Below the pieces are notes generated by a model. That model saw only the letters and a list, made by a program, of their open reading frames with translations. It made no database searches and was not told where the DNA came from. From NCBI GenBank assembly GCA_022826805.1, contig JAJDUH010000001.1, forward strand, positions 1-32,919: a stretch of DNA of 32,919 nt, read 5' to 3'. The position numbers and the translations under genes were made by a program. Below are positions 15,511 to 25,230 of the stretch, in pieces. Within the stretch, counting starts at the first letter, position 1; each line of letters opens with the position of its first letter. This stretch comes from Candidatus Poribacteria bacterium. GTDB lineage: Bacteria; Poribacteria; WGA-4E; WGA-3G.

Positions 15511-16941
15511 ATGGCACAAATTGACGAAAAACAGATAGAAGAAATTGTTTCTCAAGTCTTGAGAACCTTGCAACAGAACGGACCGGTAACAACAGCACAA
15601 CCGGCAGTATCCACAGGGGCGAGTTCTTCGCGTGCAGGTGTTTTCGGCACGGCAGCGGAAGCGATCGCTGCTGCAAAGACGGCACAGGCAGCACTCGTTA
15701 AACTTGGGTTCGCTAAAAGACGAGAGATTATTGAAGCGATCAAAGAGGTCTCGCTTGCTAACGCCAGACGCCTCGCTGATCTCGCTGTACAAGACACAAA
15801 AATGGGCAATACGGCACATAAAGTGATGAAAAATGAGGGTGCCGTGACACTTTCGCCCGGCGTAGAGGATCTGCTGTCAGAGGCAGTCTCAGGTGATTCT
15901 GGGACGCTTCTTATTGAGTACGTCCCCTTCGGCGTTATCAACTCAATTACCCCCACCACTAACCCGACATCAACGGTAATCAACCACGCGATTATAATGT
16001 TAGCGGCTGGCAACGCTGTTGTGTTTAGTCCACATCCAAATGCCCGTGACTGTACCGAAGAGACGATGCACGTTATTAACGAAGCGATCGTAAAGGCAAG
16101 CGGTCCAGCGAATCTGCTCACCTCTGTGGCGAACGCCAGTTTGCGGACAGCAAAAGAGATTATGGATCACGCTGATATCGCCATGGTCGTTGCAACCGGC
16201 GGTGCTTCAGTCGTGAGAGCAGCATTATCAAGCGGGAAAAAGACCATTGCTGCAGGTCCTGGAAATCCACCGGCAATTATCGACGAAACTGCTGAGATTC
16301 AAGAAGCAGCGAAACATGTTATTGCGGGGACCAGTTTTGACAATAACCTGCTATGTATCGGTGAAAAAGCACTTTTCGTAATTGAGTCTGTCGCAAATGA
16401 AACGATTCGGGAACTTACGCGAAGTGGCGGGCATCTGCTGAACGCAAACCAACGCGAGGCATTAGAGGCAGTTGTCATGGAAAACGGAGAGTCGAACAAG
16501 GAATATATAGGCAAAGATGCGACGACTATTTTAAACGCCGCCGGTATTACTGCACCAGCAGGGACGGTAGCGATCGTCGTAGAAGTTCCAGCAGATCACG
16601 GGTTTGTCATCAACGAATACCTGATGCCGATTCTGCCTGTCGTTCGGTGCCGAGATTTTGATGAGGCACTGGCAGGCGCAGTTAGAGCAGAAGGTGGACG
16701 TGGACATACCGCAGTACTCCACACAAATAACACCAAACGCATTACGCAATTCTCGAAAGCGATGGATTGCTCTGTGACAGTTATTAATGCTCCTTCTTAC
16801 GCATCTTGTGGACTGGAAGGCGAAGGCTACTTAGCAATGACGATCGCGGGTCCTACAGGCGAAGGGTTCACCCGCCCACGCACCTTTACACGCCAGAGAC
16901 GGTTAACACTCGCAAACAATTTATCAGCACATACCGTGTGA
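15511..16941 (+). CDS. CoA-acylating aldehyde dehydrogenase, microcompartment type (PduP/EutE-like)
   Basis: This enzyme converts an aldehyde, NAD+ and CoA to acyl-CoA and NADH. The 476-residue sequence has the aldehyde dehydrogenase fold with the catalytic Cys at C282 in SFDNNLLCIGEK, the pattern of acylating enzymes; ATGGASVVRAA (228-238) and AAGPGNPPAIID (247-258) fit the cofactor region. The first 22 residues (DEKQIEEIVSQVLRTLQQ) form an amphipathic helix joined by a Ser/Ala/Thr-rich linker (25-42). This is the usual shape of an encapsulation peptide that directs cargo to the shell. TGGAGG lies 9 nt before the ATG. It follows the BMC-H gene, which supports a role inside the compartment. 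The aldehyde could come from fucose/rhamnose, propanediol or ethanolamine breakdown; the window does not decide. Confidence 0.93.
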   Translation: MAQIDEKQIEEIVSQVLRTLQQNGPVTTAQPAVSTGASSSRAGVFGTAAEAIAAAKTAQAALVKLGFAKRREIIEAIKEVSLANARRLADLAVQDTKMGNTAHKVMKNEGAVTLSPGVEDLLSEAVSGDSGTLLIEYVPFGVINSITPTTNPTSTVINHAIIMLAAGNAVVFSPHPNARDCTEETMHVINEAIVKASGPANLLTSVANASLRTAKEIMDHADIAMVVATGGASVVRAALSSGKKTIAAGPGNPPAIIDETAEIQEAAKHVIAGTSFDNNLLCIGEKALFVIESVANETIRELTRSGGHLLNANQREALEAVVMENGESNKEYIGKDATTILNAAGITAPAGTVAIVVEVPADHGFVINEYLMPILPVVRCRDFDEALAGAVRAEGGRGHTAVLHTNNTKRITQFSKAMDCSVTVINAPSYASCGLEGEGYLAMTIAGPTGEGFTRPRTFTRQRRLTLANNLSAHTV

Positions 16942-16980
16942 CACAAATAGTTTGACTTGGGGCAGGTCTGCCGCTTATTC

Positions 16981-19020
<2,040 letters not shown>

Positions 19021-19038
19021 TAGCAAGCCGATTTGTAG

Positions 19039-19731
19039 CTACTCGCTCACCTGTCCCTCGGACGATTTGTAATAGTCACAAGATGTCCGTAAACGACACT
19101 CTTGACAATTCGGCGTTTTCTTATGACATACTCTTGCACCATGCCCAACGATTAGCGCATGATATTCATTGAAGAGATCGACATCGTGGGGGAGGTTGTC
19201 CATAAATAGGGCGCGAAGTTTGTCATAATCGTATCTTCCTTCAACCCATCCCAATCGCGAGAAAAGTCTATAGGTATACGAATCAACGACGAAACTTGGT
19301 TTACCAGCGGCGTAGAGAATAATTGTATCGGCTGTTTCGGGACCGACCCCGTAGATGGAGAGGAGTTCTTCACGCAATTCGGGAACATCTTGCGTAAACA
19401 TGAGGAGCATCGGACGTTCTTTGATATGCTCCACGAATGCGCGCACCTTCTGTGCCTTCATACGGAAGTAACGCGACGGTCGAAGGAGACGCTCCAACGC
19501 AGCTTGGCTGACAGAATCTATCTCTTCGGGCGTAAAAGCACCCGCAGCTCTGAGATTGTCCAACGCTTTTTCTACGTTACGCCAAGATGTTGCTTGGGTT
19601 AGAATTGCACCGAGTGCCACTTCAAACGGCGTATCGGCGGGCCACCACTTGCGGTGTCCGTGTTGCGCAAGAAGTTGATTATAGAGTGAAAACAGTTTAT
19701 CAGTTAGATTACCTTTAGTCAGAATTTGCAT
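19039..19731 (-). CDS. Endonuclease III-like DNA glycosylase without the lyase Lys (MagIII-like)
   Basis: The protein removes damaged bases from DNA. It has the HhH-GPD fold (LLSIYGVGPETADTI, 124-137), the catalytic Asp D150 (FVVDSYTYRL), and a C-x6-C-x2-C-x5-C iron-sulfur loop (C202, C209, C212, C218). In bifunctional endonuclease III the HhH motif reads GVGRKTA with a catalytic Lys. Here E132 takes that place, as in the MagIII-type 3-methyladenine glycosylases, so a monofunctional glycosylase is predicted. I start it at ATG 19731 (230 residues). A longer frame reaches 19950, but it would run through the start of the divergent gene at 19769 and add about 73 residues with no family counterpart. 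GAGG lies 12 nt upstream of 19731. Confidence 0.85.
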   Translation of the reverse strand: MQILTKGNLTDKLFSLYNQLLAQHGHRKWWPADTPFEVALGAILTQATSWRNVEKALDNLRAAGAFTPEEIDSVSQAALERLLRPSRYFRMKAQKVRAFVEHIKERPMLLMFTQDVPELREELLSIYGVGPETADTIILYAAGKPSFVVDSYTYRLFSRLGWVEGRYDYDKLRALFMDNLPHDVDLFNEYHALIVGHGARVCHKKTPNCQECRLRTSCDYYKSSEGQVSE

Positions 19732-19768
19732 TCGTAGCGAGTCCTCAACGGAGAAAAAAGGGGAAATT

Positions 19769-20647
19769 ATGGAATTAAGTTTCAGCACGAGCGCGGGCAA
19801 CGGCGCATGGAGCCTTGCCGAATGCGCAGCGTGGGCAAAAGCCAACGGGTTTGACGCAATCCGTCCCAACGCCACCGGCGTTTTTGAACCGAGTGCCATT
19901 ATACAATCCGGTGTGGGAGAAGTCAAGGAAATTTTAGACGACAACGACATCTATCTCGCCGCGCTAACATCGCACTGTAACCTGCTTGACGACGATGCAG
20001 AAACGCGAGAGAACGCACGCGACGCACTCATCCAAGCGATTGAAGCAACACATATCCTCGGTGCCCCCGTATTGGTGACTTACGCTGGTAGTGCTGTCAG
20101 CTGGCACTTTTACGGGCAGTTCTCTTCAGAACCCGGTAACCCGGGTGATAGGTCGCTCGAACTCGTCGGAAGATTCAAGGAGATGTGGACACCCGTTGTT
20201 CGTTTTGCTGAAGAGAAAAACGTACAGATTGCATTAGACTGCGCTGTGCGAATGGGCAACATCGCTTGTAATCCTGAAATGTGGGAGCGTGTTCTCGATG
20301 CAATTCCGTCGGATTCGCTGGGGTTGTCCTGTGATCCGTCCCATTGGCTATGGATGGGCATTTTACCGGCTGAAGATGCTATTCGCATGTTCAACGGCAA
20401 GTGGTATTACGCAGACGTGAAAGATTGTGAAATTAGTCCGCAGATGAAGTTTCGGCAAGGCATCATCGGGAACTGGTGGTGGCAATACCGTGTGCCAGGA
20501 CGCGGTCAGCTGAATTGGGGGACTATCACTGGTGCGTTGCAGGAATCTGGCTATGACTATGTGCTCTGTGTTGAAAATGAGGATCGCGGTGCTCCCGGAT
20601 TAGACGGTTTTGCACTTGGTGGTAGGTATCTTCGGCAATTTCTGTAA
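19769..20647 (+). CDS. Sugar phosphate isomerase/epimerase-like TIM barrel protein
   Basis: This 292-residue protein belongs to the xylose isomerase-like/AP endonuclease 2 superfamily. Most members near sugar-catabolic genes are isomerases or epimerases acting on sugars or inositol derivatives with a divalent metal. Candidate ligands are D157 (QIALDC), D189 and H192 (LSCDPSHW), D216 (YADVKD) and E269 (CVENED). The usual His of the VHxKD strand is replaced by Asp (ADVKD), which may change the metal site. The start has AAGGGGAA upstream and lies only 37 bp from the divergent glycosylase start, so the two promoters must overlap. A composite repeat follows the stop. Substrate unknown. Confidence 0.85.
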   Translation: MELSFSTSAGNGAWSLAECAAWAKANGFDAIRPNATGVFEPSAIIQSGVGEVKEILDDNDIYLAALTSHCNLLDDDAETRENARDALIQAIEATHILGAPVLVTYAGSAVSWHFYGQFSSEPGNPGDRSLELVGRFKEMWTPVVRFAEEKNVQIALDCAVRMGNIACNPEMWERVLDAIPSDSLGLSCDPSHWLWMGILPAEDAIRMFNGKWYYADVKDCEISPQMKFRQGIIGNWWWQYRVPGRGQLNWGTITGALQESGYDYVLCVENEDRGAPGLDGFALGGRYLRQFL

Positions 20648-20651
20648 TTGG

Positions 20652-20745
20652 GTTGTCAGTGGTCAGCGGTCAGTAAGCGTCGCGAAATGTAAAGCAAAGA
20701 CAAATTGTGCTTTAGCAGCACAATTTGGAAATCGCTCCTACAGAG
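20652..20745. repeat. Composite intergenic repeat, second copy, with 11-bp palindrome
   Basis: Degenerate heptamers (GTTGTCA, GTGGTCA, GCGGTCA, GTAAGC) begin 5 nt after the stop. A perfect hairpin follows (CAAATTGTGCT, TTAGC loop, AGCACAATTTG; 20701-20727). The unit ends in ATCGCTCCTACAGAG (20731-20745), identical to 5491-5505. Confidence 0.7.
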
Positions 20746-20779
20746 GGACAGAATGATGCTGTCTTCTATAACCTATTTC

Positions 20780-20808
20780 TTGAAATTGATTATGATTTAT
20801 GCTAACGT
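20780..20808 (+). promoter_or_regulatory. Candidate promoter for the DUF1611-PhyH unit
   Basis: TTGAAA (20780-20785) and TAACGT (20803-20808) are 17 bp apart, 41 bp before the ATG at 20849. The -10 is a weak match. Confidence 0.35.
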
Positions 20809-20848
20809 ACACCTATATCCTGAATCTGCACGAAACGGTGGATAAAAA

Positions 20849-21910
20849 ATGGTAAAGCAATTACAACCGAAATCACATCGAATTGCGATTCTCGCTGAAG
20901 GTTCGTTTGGTATACTTGAATCGAAAACCGCCACAGTTCTCGTGCGTTATCTCCCTGACAACGTGGTTGCAGTCATTGATAGCGATAACGTGGGGCGAGA
21001 TGTTAGTGAAGTCATTGAGATTGGCGAAGGTATTCCAGTTGTCCGTGACCTTGCCGAGGCTATGCAGTTTAATCCGACGATGCTTGCTATTGGCATTGCA
21101 CCACCCGGTGGGGAACTACCATCTGCATGGCGCGCCATCCTTCACGAAGCGATACAGAACGGTCTACACATCATGAGTGGCTTACACCAATTTTTAAGTG
21201 AAGATGCGGAACTGTCTGAAATGGCGGAAGTAAACGACGTTATCCTATGGGATGCGCGAAAACCACCCCCCGACTTGCCTGTAGCGACGTGCAAAGCCGC
21301 TGATGTCGATGCGACCGTTATCCTGACTGTGGGTTCAGACTGCCGTGTGGGTAAAATGCTATCGGGTATAGAGGTCACGCAGGCTACACGGGCACGTGGT
21401 GTGAACGCGGAGTTCTGTCCAACAGGACAAAACGGAATCATGGTATGGGGCTGGGGCATTGCGATTGACGCTGTCGTTTCTGATTTCACTGCGGGTGCAG
21501 CGGAAGAAATTGTGCTTGAAGGTGCCAAAAGCCACGATTTGCTTATCGTTGAAGGGCAAGGTTCGTTGGTGCACCCGGGATATTCCGGTGTAACGTTGAG
21601 CCTGCTCCACGGCAGTCTGCCAGATGCGATGATATTCTGTCATCAGCCATCACGAGATACCGTTGCTCGGTACACGGTGCCGCTACCGTCGGTGCCTGAG
21701 ATGATAGCACAGTATGAAGCGATGGTTGCGCCAATAAAACCCGCCAAAGTGGTTGGATTAGCGTTGAATTGCTTTGATTTGTCCGATGCTGAGGCACGTG
21801 AAGCGGTTCGGCACGCAGAAACAGAAACGGGTTTGCCTGCAACGGATGTTGTTCGGTTCGGTGCGGATAAATTGGTTGATGCTGTCCAGAAGGTGTACGC
21901 AGAAAAATAG
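20849..21910 (+). CDS. DUF1611 family P-loop protein (DgcN-like)
   Basis: The 353-residue protein has the two-part DUF1611 layout. The N-terminal Rossmann-like domain covers about residues 1-145 (RIAILAEGSFG; AIGIAPPGGELP). The C-terminal P-loop domain carries GSDCRVGKM (162-170), the family's characteristic Walker A variant, then EFCPTGQNGIMVWGWGI and IVEGQGSLVHPGYSGV. Some members (DgcN) are linked to D-glutamate metabolism, often with a dipeptide-epimerase-like partner. No such partner is visible here, so the substrate is left open. The ribosome site is modest (GGTGG). A PhyH gene starts 42 bp downstream and is probably cotranscribed, suggesting that both act on one small molecule. Confidence 0.85.
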   Translation: MVKQLQPKSHRIAILAEGSFGILESKTATVLVRYLPDNVVAVIDSDNVGRDVSEVIEIGEGIPVVRDLAEAMQFNPTMLAIGIAPPGGELPSAWRAILHEAIQNGLHIMSGLHQFLSEDAELSEMAEVNDVILWDARKPPPDLPVATCKAADVDATVILTVGSDCRVGKMLSGIEVTQATRARGVNAEFCPTGQNGIMVWGWGIAIDAVVSDFTAGAAEEIVLEGAKSHDLLIVEGQGSLVHPGYSGVTLSLLHGSLPDAMIFCHQPSRDTVARYTVPLPSVPEMIAQYEAMVAPIKPAKVVGLALNCFDLSDAEAREAVRHAETETGLPATDVVRFGADKLVDAVQKVYAEK

Positions 21911-21952
21911 CGCGGAAACCAAAGCCGCAACTCTAAAGGAGAGGCAAAATTC

Positions 21953-22753
21953 ATGACTGATGAAGAAAAATTTCGATTTGACTTATCTGGATTCCTTATC
22001 CGTCCAGCAATTCTCGAACGCGATGAAGTGGATGCGATGGTTGAGCAAATTGAACGGATACACCACAATCCAGACGCTCTACCACCCGAACACCGCGCCG
22101 TGCCGGGCGGTCCGTCGAGTGTCCTCATTGACCACCCCAAAGTGCTGGACGTTTTACACGAGATCATTGGCCCCGATGTTCGGCTGGAAAACTGTTCTTC
22201 TGTCTGGCGCAAAAAAGGACAGGAACACGGCGGGCTCCACGGTGGTGGACCGCAACAGGCGGATCCAATTTTCGGATATCGCGTCAATAACGGGCGGATC
22301 CATGCCGGAATGGTGCGCGTCGTCTTTGAACTGACGGATATTTCCAAAAAGGATGGGGCAACCCACTTTATAGCAGGGAGTCACAAATCTAACTTTCCGA
22401 TGCATCCCGATCACATGTCGTTAGAAGAGGGGAAACGGAGTCCATTCCTGATGACCTACGAATGTCCAGCAGGGAGCGCAATTTTCTTCACAGAAAACCT
22501 GTGTCACGCCGGTCCCGTATGGCAGCGGGATACGCCGCGTGTTGCAGTGCTAAATGCCTACGCGCATCTGGCGACACACTGGCATCGACTCCGAATTCCA
22601 CCTGAAGTACTCTCCAATTTACCGCGCGAAAAGCAGGTATACTTCCGCGAACCGTGGGTTGCCGATTTCCGCACGCGTCCGGCAACAATCAACACGATCG
22701 ATCGGTTTCTGAACAACGATGAACCGCCTGTCAATACGGATACCAAGCCTTGA
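21953..22753 (+). CDS. PhyH family protein, copy 2, lacking the Asp iron ligand
   Basis: This 266-residue protein has the PhyH fold: an N-terminal SGFLIRPAIL helix region, the DGATHFIAGSHK segment (134-145), the distal His H185 (ENLCHAGPVW) and R196 for 2-oxoglutarate. The proximal HxD motif reads LHGGG (H96-G97-G98), so the Asp that normally completes the iron triad is Gly. The same change defines non-haem iron halogenases of the SyrB2 and WelO5 kind, where chloride takes the open site. A lineage-specific PhyH branch with another ligand, or one that has lost activity, is also possible. AGGAGAGG lies before the ATG. It sits between the DUF1611 and GIY-YIG genes, with 42- and 32-bp gaps. Confidence 0.85.
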   Translation: MTDEEKFRFDLSGFLIRPAILERDEVDAMVEQIERIHHNPDALPPEHRAVPGGPSSVLIDHPKVLDVLHEIIGPDVRLENCSSVWRKKGQEHGGLHGGGPQQADPIFGYRVNNGRIHAGMVRVVFELTDISKKDGATHFIAGSHKSNFPMHPDHMSLEEGKRSPFLMTYECPAGSAIFFTENLCHAGPVWQRDTPRVAVLNAYAHLATHWHRLRIPPEVLSNLPREKQVYFREPWVADFRTRPATINTIDRFLNNDEPPVNTDTKP

Positions 22754-22785
22754 TGGAACAGGCTGTTTTTTGAGGTGATATTTTT

Positions 22786-23454
22786 ATGCATAATCAGTAT
22801 GAACATATTGGACAACATTTGAAAATGTCAATTGCTCGAGAACTTATTCTTGAGTTCTTTGCAGGGCGATCTGGTGTCAAGAAACAAGATATTATAAACA
22901 AGGTTGAGAAAGAACATCAAGACAGAGGTGGACGGAGACATACAAAGAGAACCCATCCCGTATCGGATGCCTTAGAGAATCTGAAAAAAGCAGGAGGAGC
23001 GGATAACCCAAACAGGGGTCTTTGGGATATTAAATATCAACCAGGATATAAGCCCAATCCTGTGACTAAGAGAGAAGATCCGGGCCCTGATGAGATAAGG
23101 AAAGGTTGTGTCTATTTTTATTATTTTCCAACCTACAAAGAAATGGCTAATCTCAAAAGTGAAAATAGGTGGCAATTCAAGATCGGATCCAATGAGACAG
23201 GCGATCCACAGGGCAGAGTAGACGATCAGGTGACAGGCATGTCAGAAAAACCTGAAATAGAAGCCCTTATGTATACAGAAGCCCCCAGACATTTAGAGCA
23301 AATTATACACGCTTATCTAAAAAAACAGGGTATGCATATACCGGATGCCCCGGGAAAGGAATGGTTTCTACTCTCCCCAGATATTGTAAAAAGAATAGTG
23401 GACGCTGTTAAGGTTTTTCAGAAAAGTTTAGATTTTCAGAGTTCGACTCAATGA
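22786..23454 (+). CDS. Winged-helix plus GIY-YIG (T5orf172-like) nuclease-fold protein
   Basis: The 222-residue protein has two parts. Residues about 15-82 look like a winged helix similar to the N-terminal part of Mrr-type restriction proteins (ILEFFAGRSGVKKQDI, then SDALENLKKAG and GLWDI). Residues about 107-205 fit the T5orf172 branch of the GIY-YIG fold: VYFYYF strand (109-114), FKIGS (131-135), R144 in GRVDDQ, E171 in HLEQIIHAYL, and KEWFLL (191-196). The Arg and Glu expected of an active nuclease are present. A DNA-binding nuclease, perhaps for restriction or repair, is inferred. GAGGTGA precedes the ATG. It is AT-richer than the PhyH gene before it, suggesting separate acquisition. Confidence 0.7.
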   Translation: MHNQYEHIGQHLKMSIARELILEFFAGRSGVKKQDIINKVEKEHQDRGGRRHTKRTHPVSDALENLKKAGGADNPNRGLWDIKYQPGYKPNPVTKREDPGPDEIRKGCVYFYYFPTYKEMANLKSENRWQFKIGSNETGDPQGRVDDQVTGMSEKPEIEALMYTEAPRHLEQIIHAYLKKQGMHIPDAPGKEWFLLSPDIVKRIVDAVKVFQKSLDFQSSTQ

Positions 23455-23594
23455 TCAAGCTATGCTTCTAAAAATTGAATAGTAGGAGGATAAAGTCCTG
23501 GCAGTGCGTTCAGCGAGGTGTGTTGGTGAGGTTGGGAAATCCTGTTAATGATGCAACGGATGGGACTGGAAAAGCAAGAAAATAAGACGAAAAT

Positions 23595-23630
23595 GGTGCG
23601 GTTAGAAACCGCACCTACTTATTTTAAGGG
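23595..23630. repeat. GGTGCGGTT palindrome with conserved tail
   Basis: GGTGCGGTT, AGA loop, AACCGCACC (23595-23615), then TACTTATTTTAAGGG. The stem equals that at 11653; the tail equals that at 1621. Confidence 0.75.
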
Positions 23631-23645
23631 AAAGTTATAGAAACA

Positions 23646-23670
23646 TTGGCGAGGTTAAAAACCTCGCCAA
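23646..23670. repeat. Perfect 11-bp palindrome TTGGCGAGGTT
   Basis: TTGGCGAGGTT, AAA loop, AACCTCGCCAA. It lies between the converging GIY-YIG and BMP-lipoprotein genes, where it could act in both directions. Confidence 0.75.
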
Positions 23671-23723
23671 CGTGCTGTATAGATGTTGAACTGTAAGAAT
23701 CTAAAATAAAAGCAGATCCAGTG

Positions 23724-24758
23724 TTACGGCACCGTTGGCACAGTAATCTCACCGGCAATGATGGCTGCCTTTAATGCTTCGACTTTTTCAAGGAGTTCAG
23801 CAGAGAGGAGATCCCTATTTCCTTCAGCAAGCATATAGCCGATATTGTCTTCAGCAAGACCGACGGAACGAACACCTGCCATAAGATTGCCAGCTGCGAA
23901 CTCTTGAACAACGTTGTAGGCTGACTCATCAATTCCGACACGCAACCCAGTCAAGATAATACCTGGTGCCATGTCGGTGATATCGATGTAGTTCCATATC
24001 ACATACCGACCTTCTGTGAGTTTCGCCGTTTCCACAGCACCGAACCCGGATTGGTCTGCCATGGCATAAATCACGTCAACACCGAGTCCATACTGGGTTA
24101 AGGCAATTGTCCCACCAACATCGGGTTGGTAGAACCCTTGTTGATCGTCCGCAACATATCCCTTGATAATCTCTGCATCTGGATTAACAGCTTTGACGCC
24201 GGCGACATAACCGGCTTCAAATTCGTGCAGCAACGGCACATTCGCCCCGCCAAGATAGCCGACTTTTCCAGTCTCTGTTTTTAGCCCAGCGATCGCCCCC
24301 AGTAGAAAAGTGCCTTCGTTTACTCTGTGTGTGAAGGAGACCACATTTGGAAGATCCACGGTATCATCAAAGATAACAAACATAACCTCTGGAAACTCTG
24401 GTGCCACGCGTGAAACTGGATCACCCATTTGGTACCCAGAAGTGATAACGAGGTCTGAGTTCTCAGCAGCGGCACTTAGTTGCATGTCCCACGTCTCGAA
24501 GTTACTCTCCATTTCGGTTACTTCAACGCCGGGGTCCATTTTAGCCTTCTGCGCCCCGTTATAAAGCACATCGCAGTAGGAAGAATCGCCGAGGCAATTA
24601 CCCGGGTAGACGAAGCTTACCCGAACTGGGGTAGTCTCCATTGTTTCGGGTTGATCGGGTGGCATCATGGTATGGATCTTCTCACAACCACAGATCGAGA
24701 TTAGAATGATTAATATGCCTAAAAAGGTTAGGTTTTTCAACTCGTTCAAATATTTCAT
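23724..24758 (-). CDS. BMP family substrate-binding lipoprotein
   Basis: This is a periplasmic or membrane-tethered binding protein of the BMP/PnrA/Med family, whose members mostly bind nucleosides for ABC importers. The N-terminus is a lipoprotein signal (MKYLNELKNLTFLGILIIL, then SICGC with the lipidated Cys at 25). Family segments follow in order: VSFVYPGNCLGDSSYCDVLYNGAQKA, SDLVITSGYQMGDP, PEVMFVIFDDT, GTFLLGAIAGL, GKVGYLGGANVPLLHEFEAGYVAGVKAVNP, and VDVIYAMADQSGFGAVETAK. ATG 24758 (344 residues) is chosen because AGGAG lies 5 nt before it; a start at 24785 is less likely. No ATPase or permease gene is adjacent, so the importer, if any, is encoded elsewhere. Ligand unknown. Confidence 0.9.
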   Translation of the reverse strand: MKYLNELKNLTFLGILIILISICGCEKIHTMMPPDQPETMETTPVRVSFVYPGNCLGDSSYCDVLYNGAQKAKMDPGVEVTEMESNFETWDMQLSAAAENSDLVITSGYQMGDPVSRVAPEFPEVMFVIFDDTVDLPNVVSFTHRVNEGTFLLGAIAGLKTETGKVGYLGGANVPLLHEFEAGYVAGVKAVNPDAEIIKGYVADDQQGFYQPDVGGTIALTQYGLGVDVIYAMADQSGFGAVETAKLTEGRYVIWNYIDITDMAPGIILTGLRVGIDESAYNVVQEFAAGNLMAGVRSVGLAEDNIGYMLAEGNRDLLSAELLEKVEALKAAIIAGEITVPTVP

Positions 24759-24811
24759 TTTTCTCCTATAAAGTAGCAGACACACTTTGTGCGCCGTTAC
24801 GATTTAAAGTT

Positions 24812-24872
24812 AGGACTCACGCGATTTATCAGGCAATTTTTTCGCAGTAGGCATGCTTGCTGCGTAAGTCCT
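24812..24872. mobile_element. Small MITE-like element sharing ends with the one at 1716
   Basis: AGGACTCACGCGA (24812-24824) and TGCGTAAGTCCT (24861-24872) form terminal inverted repeats around about 36 nt. The ends match the AGGACTTACGC ends of the 176-bp element at 1716-1891. It has no coding capacity. Confidence 0.55.
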
Positions 24873-24918
24873 GTTAAAGTATTAACTACGCGCCTTATGT
24901 CCTTAGACTTAAAACATT

Positions 24919-24946
24919 AACGGCACACATCGTGCGCCGTTACGAT
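24919..24946. repeat. Palindrome and direct repeat GTGCGCCGTTACGATT
   Basis: A stem-loop with arms AACGGCACAC and GTGCGCCGTT (one mismatch) lies at 24919-24941. GTGCGCCGTTACGATT (24931-24946) repeats exactly the sequence at 24789-24804. With the small MITE and the promoter at 25077 it accounts for the 472-bp gap 24759-25230. Confidence 0.6.
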
Positions 24947-25076
24947 TAGTTCCGCTAATGTTAGGTGAAGAAATTCCTGATTAAAGTTCTTATGCTGCTA
25001 AAGAAAACTGAACTCAAGACTTCCCTATCCAACACGAAAAAAACAAAGTCAACAGCCTCTTCTACCCTCAAAAGTC

Positions 25077-25105
25077 TTGTTTTTTCACGTTGAATAAGGT
25101 ATAAT
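25077..25105 (+). promoter_or_regulatory. Promoter for the helicase-exonuclease gene
   Basis: TTGTTT (25077-25082) and TATAAT (25100-25105) are 17 bp apart. The -10 is preceded by AATAAGG, giving the AAGGTATNAT form shared with two other promoters in the window. The leader to ATG 25231 would be about 120 nt. Confidence 0.65.
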
Positions 25106-25230
25106 AATCGTAGGCTATTTGTAGCGTGAATTACCTATTAGCACTATACTTTTCAACACAAATATTATATCACATCGGCTATAAAAAGCGACATAAATTT
25201 CTCCCGATAGAATGTACGGAGGGAAACCTG

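Noticed and set aside
15552..16121. 189-codon antisense frame in the aldehyde dehydrogenase gene
   Set aside because: It is a shadow of a strongly coding plus-strand gene whose catalytic motifs are intact.
19732..19950. N-terminal extension of the endonuclease III-like frame up to 19950
   Set aside because: It would overlap the well-supported start of the divergent TIM-barrel gene at 19769, and the extra residues have no family counterpart. ATG 19731 fits the family and has GAGG upstream.
21643..22347. 234-codon minus-strand frame across the DUF1611 and PhyH genes
   Set aside because: Both plus-strand genes have clear family motifs and ribosome sites; the antisense frame is rich in Ser, Arg and Thr, typical of a shadow.
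25126..25230. Helicase start at GTG 25126
   Set aside because: The added 35 residues have no UvrD similarity. ATG 25231 has a GGAGG site and begins where the family begins.
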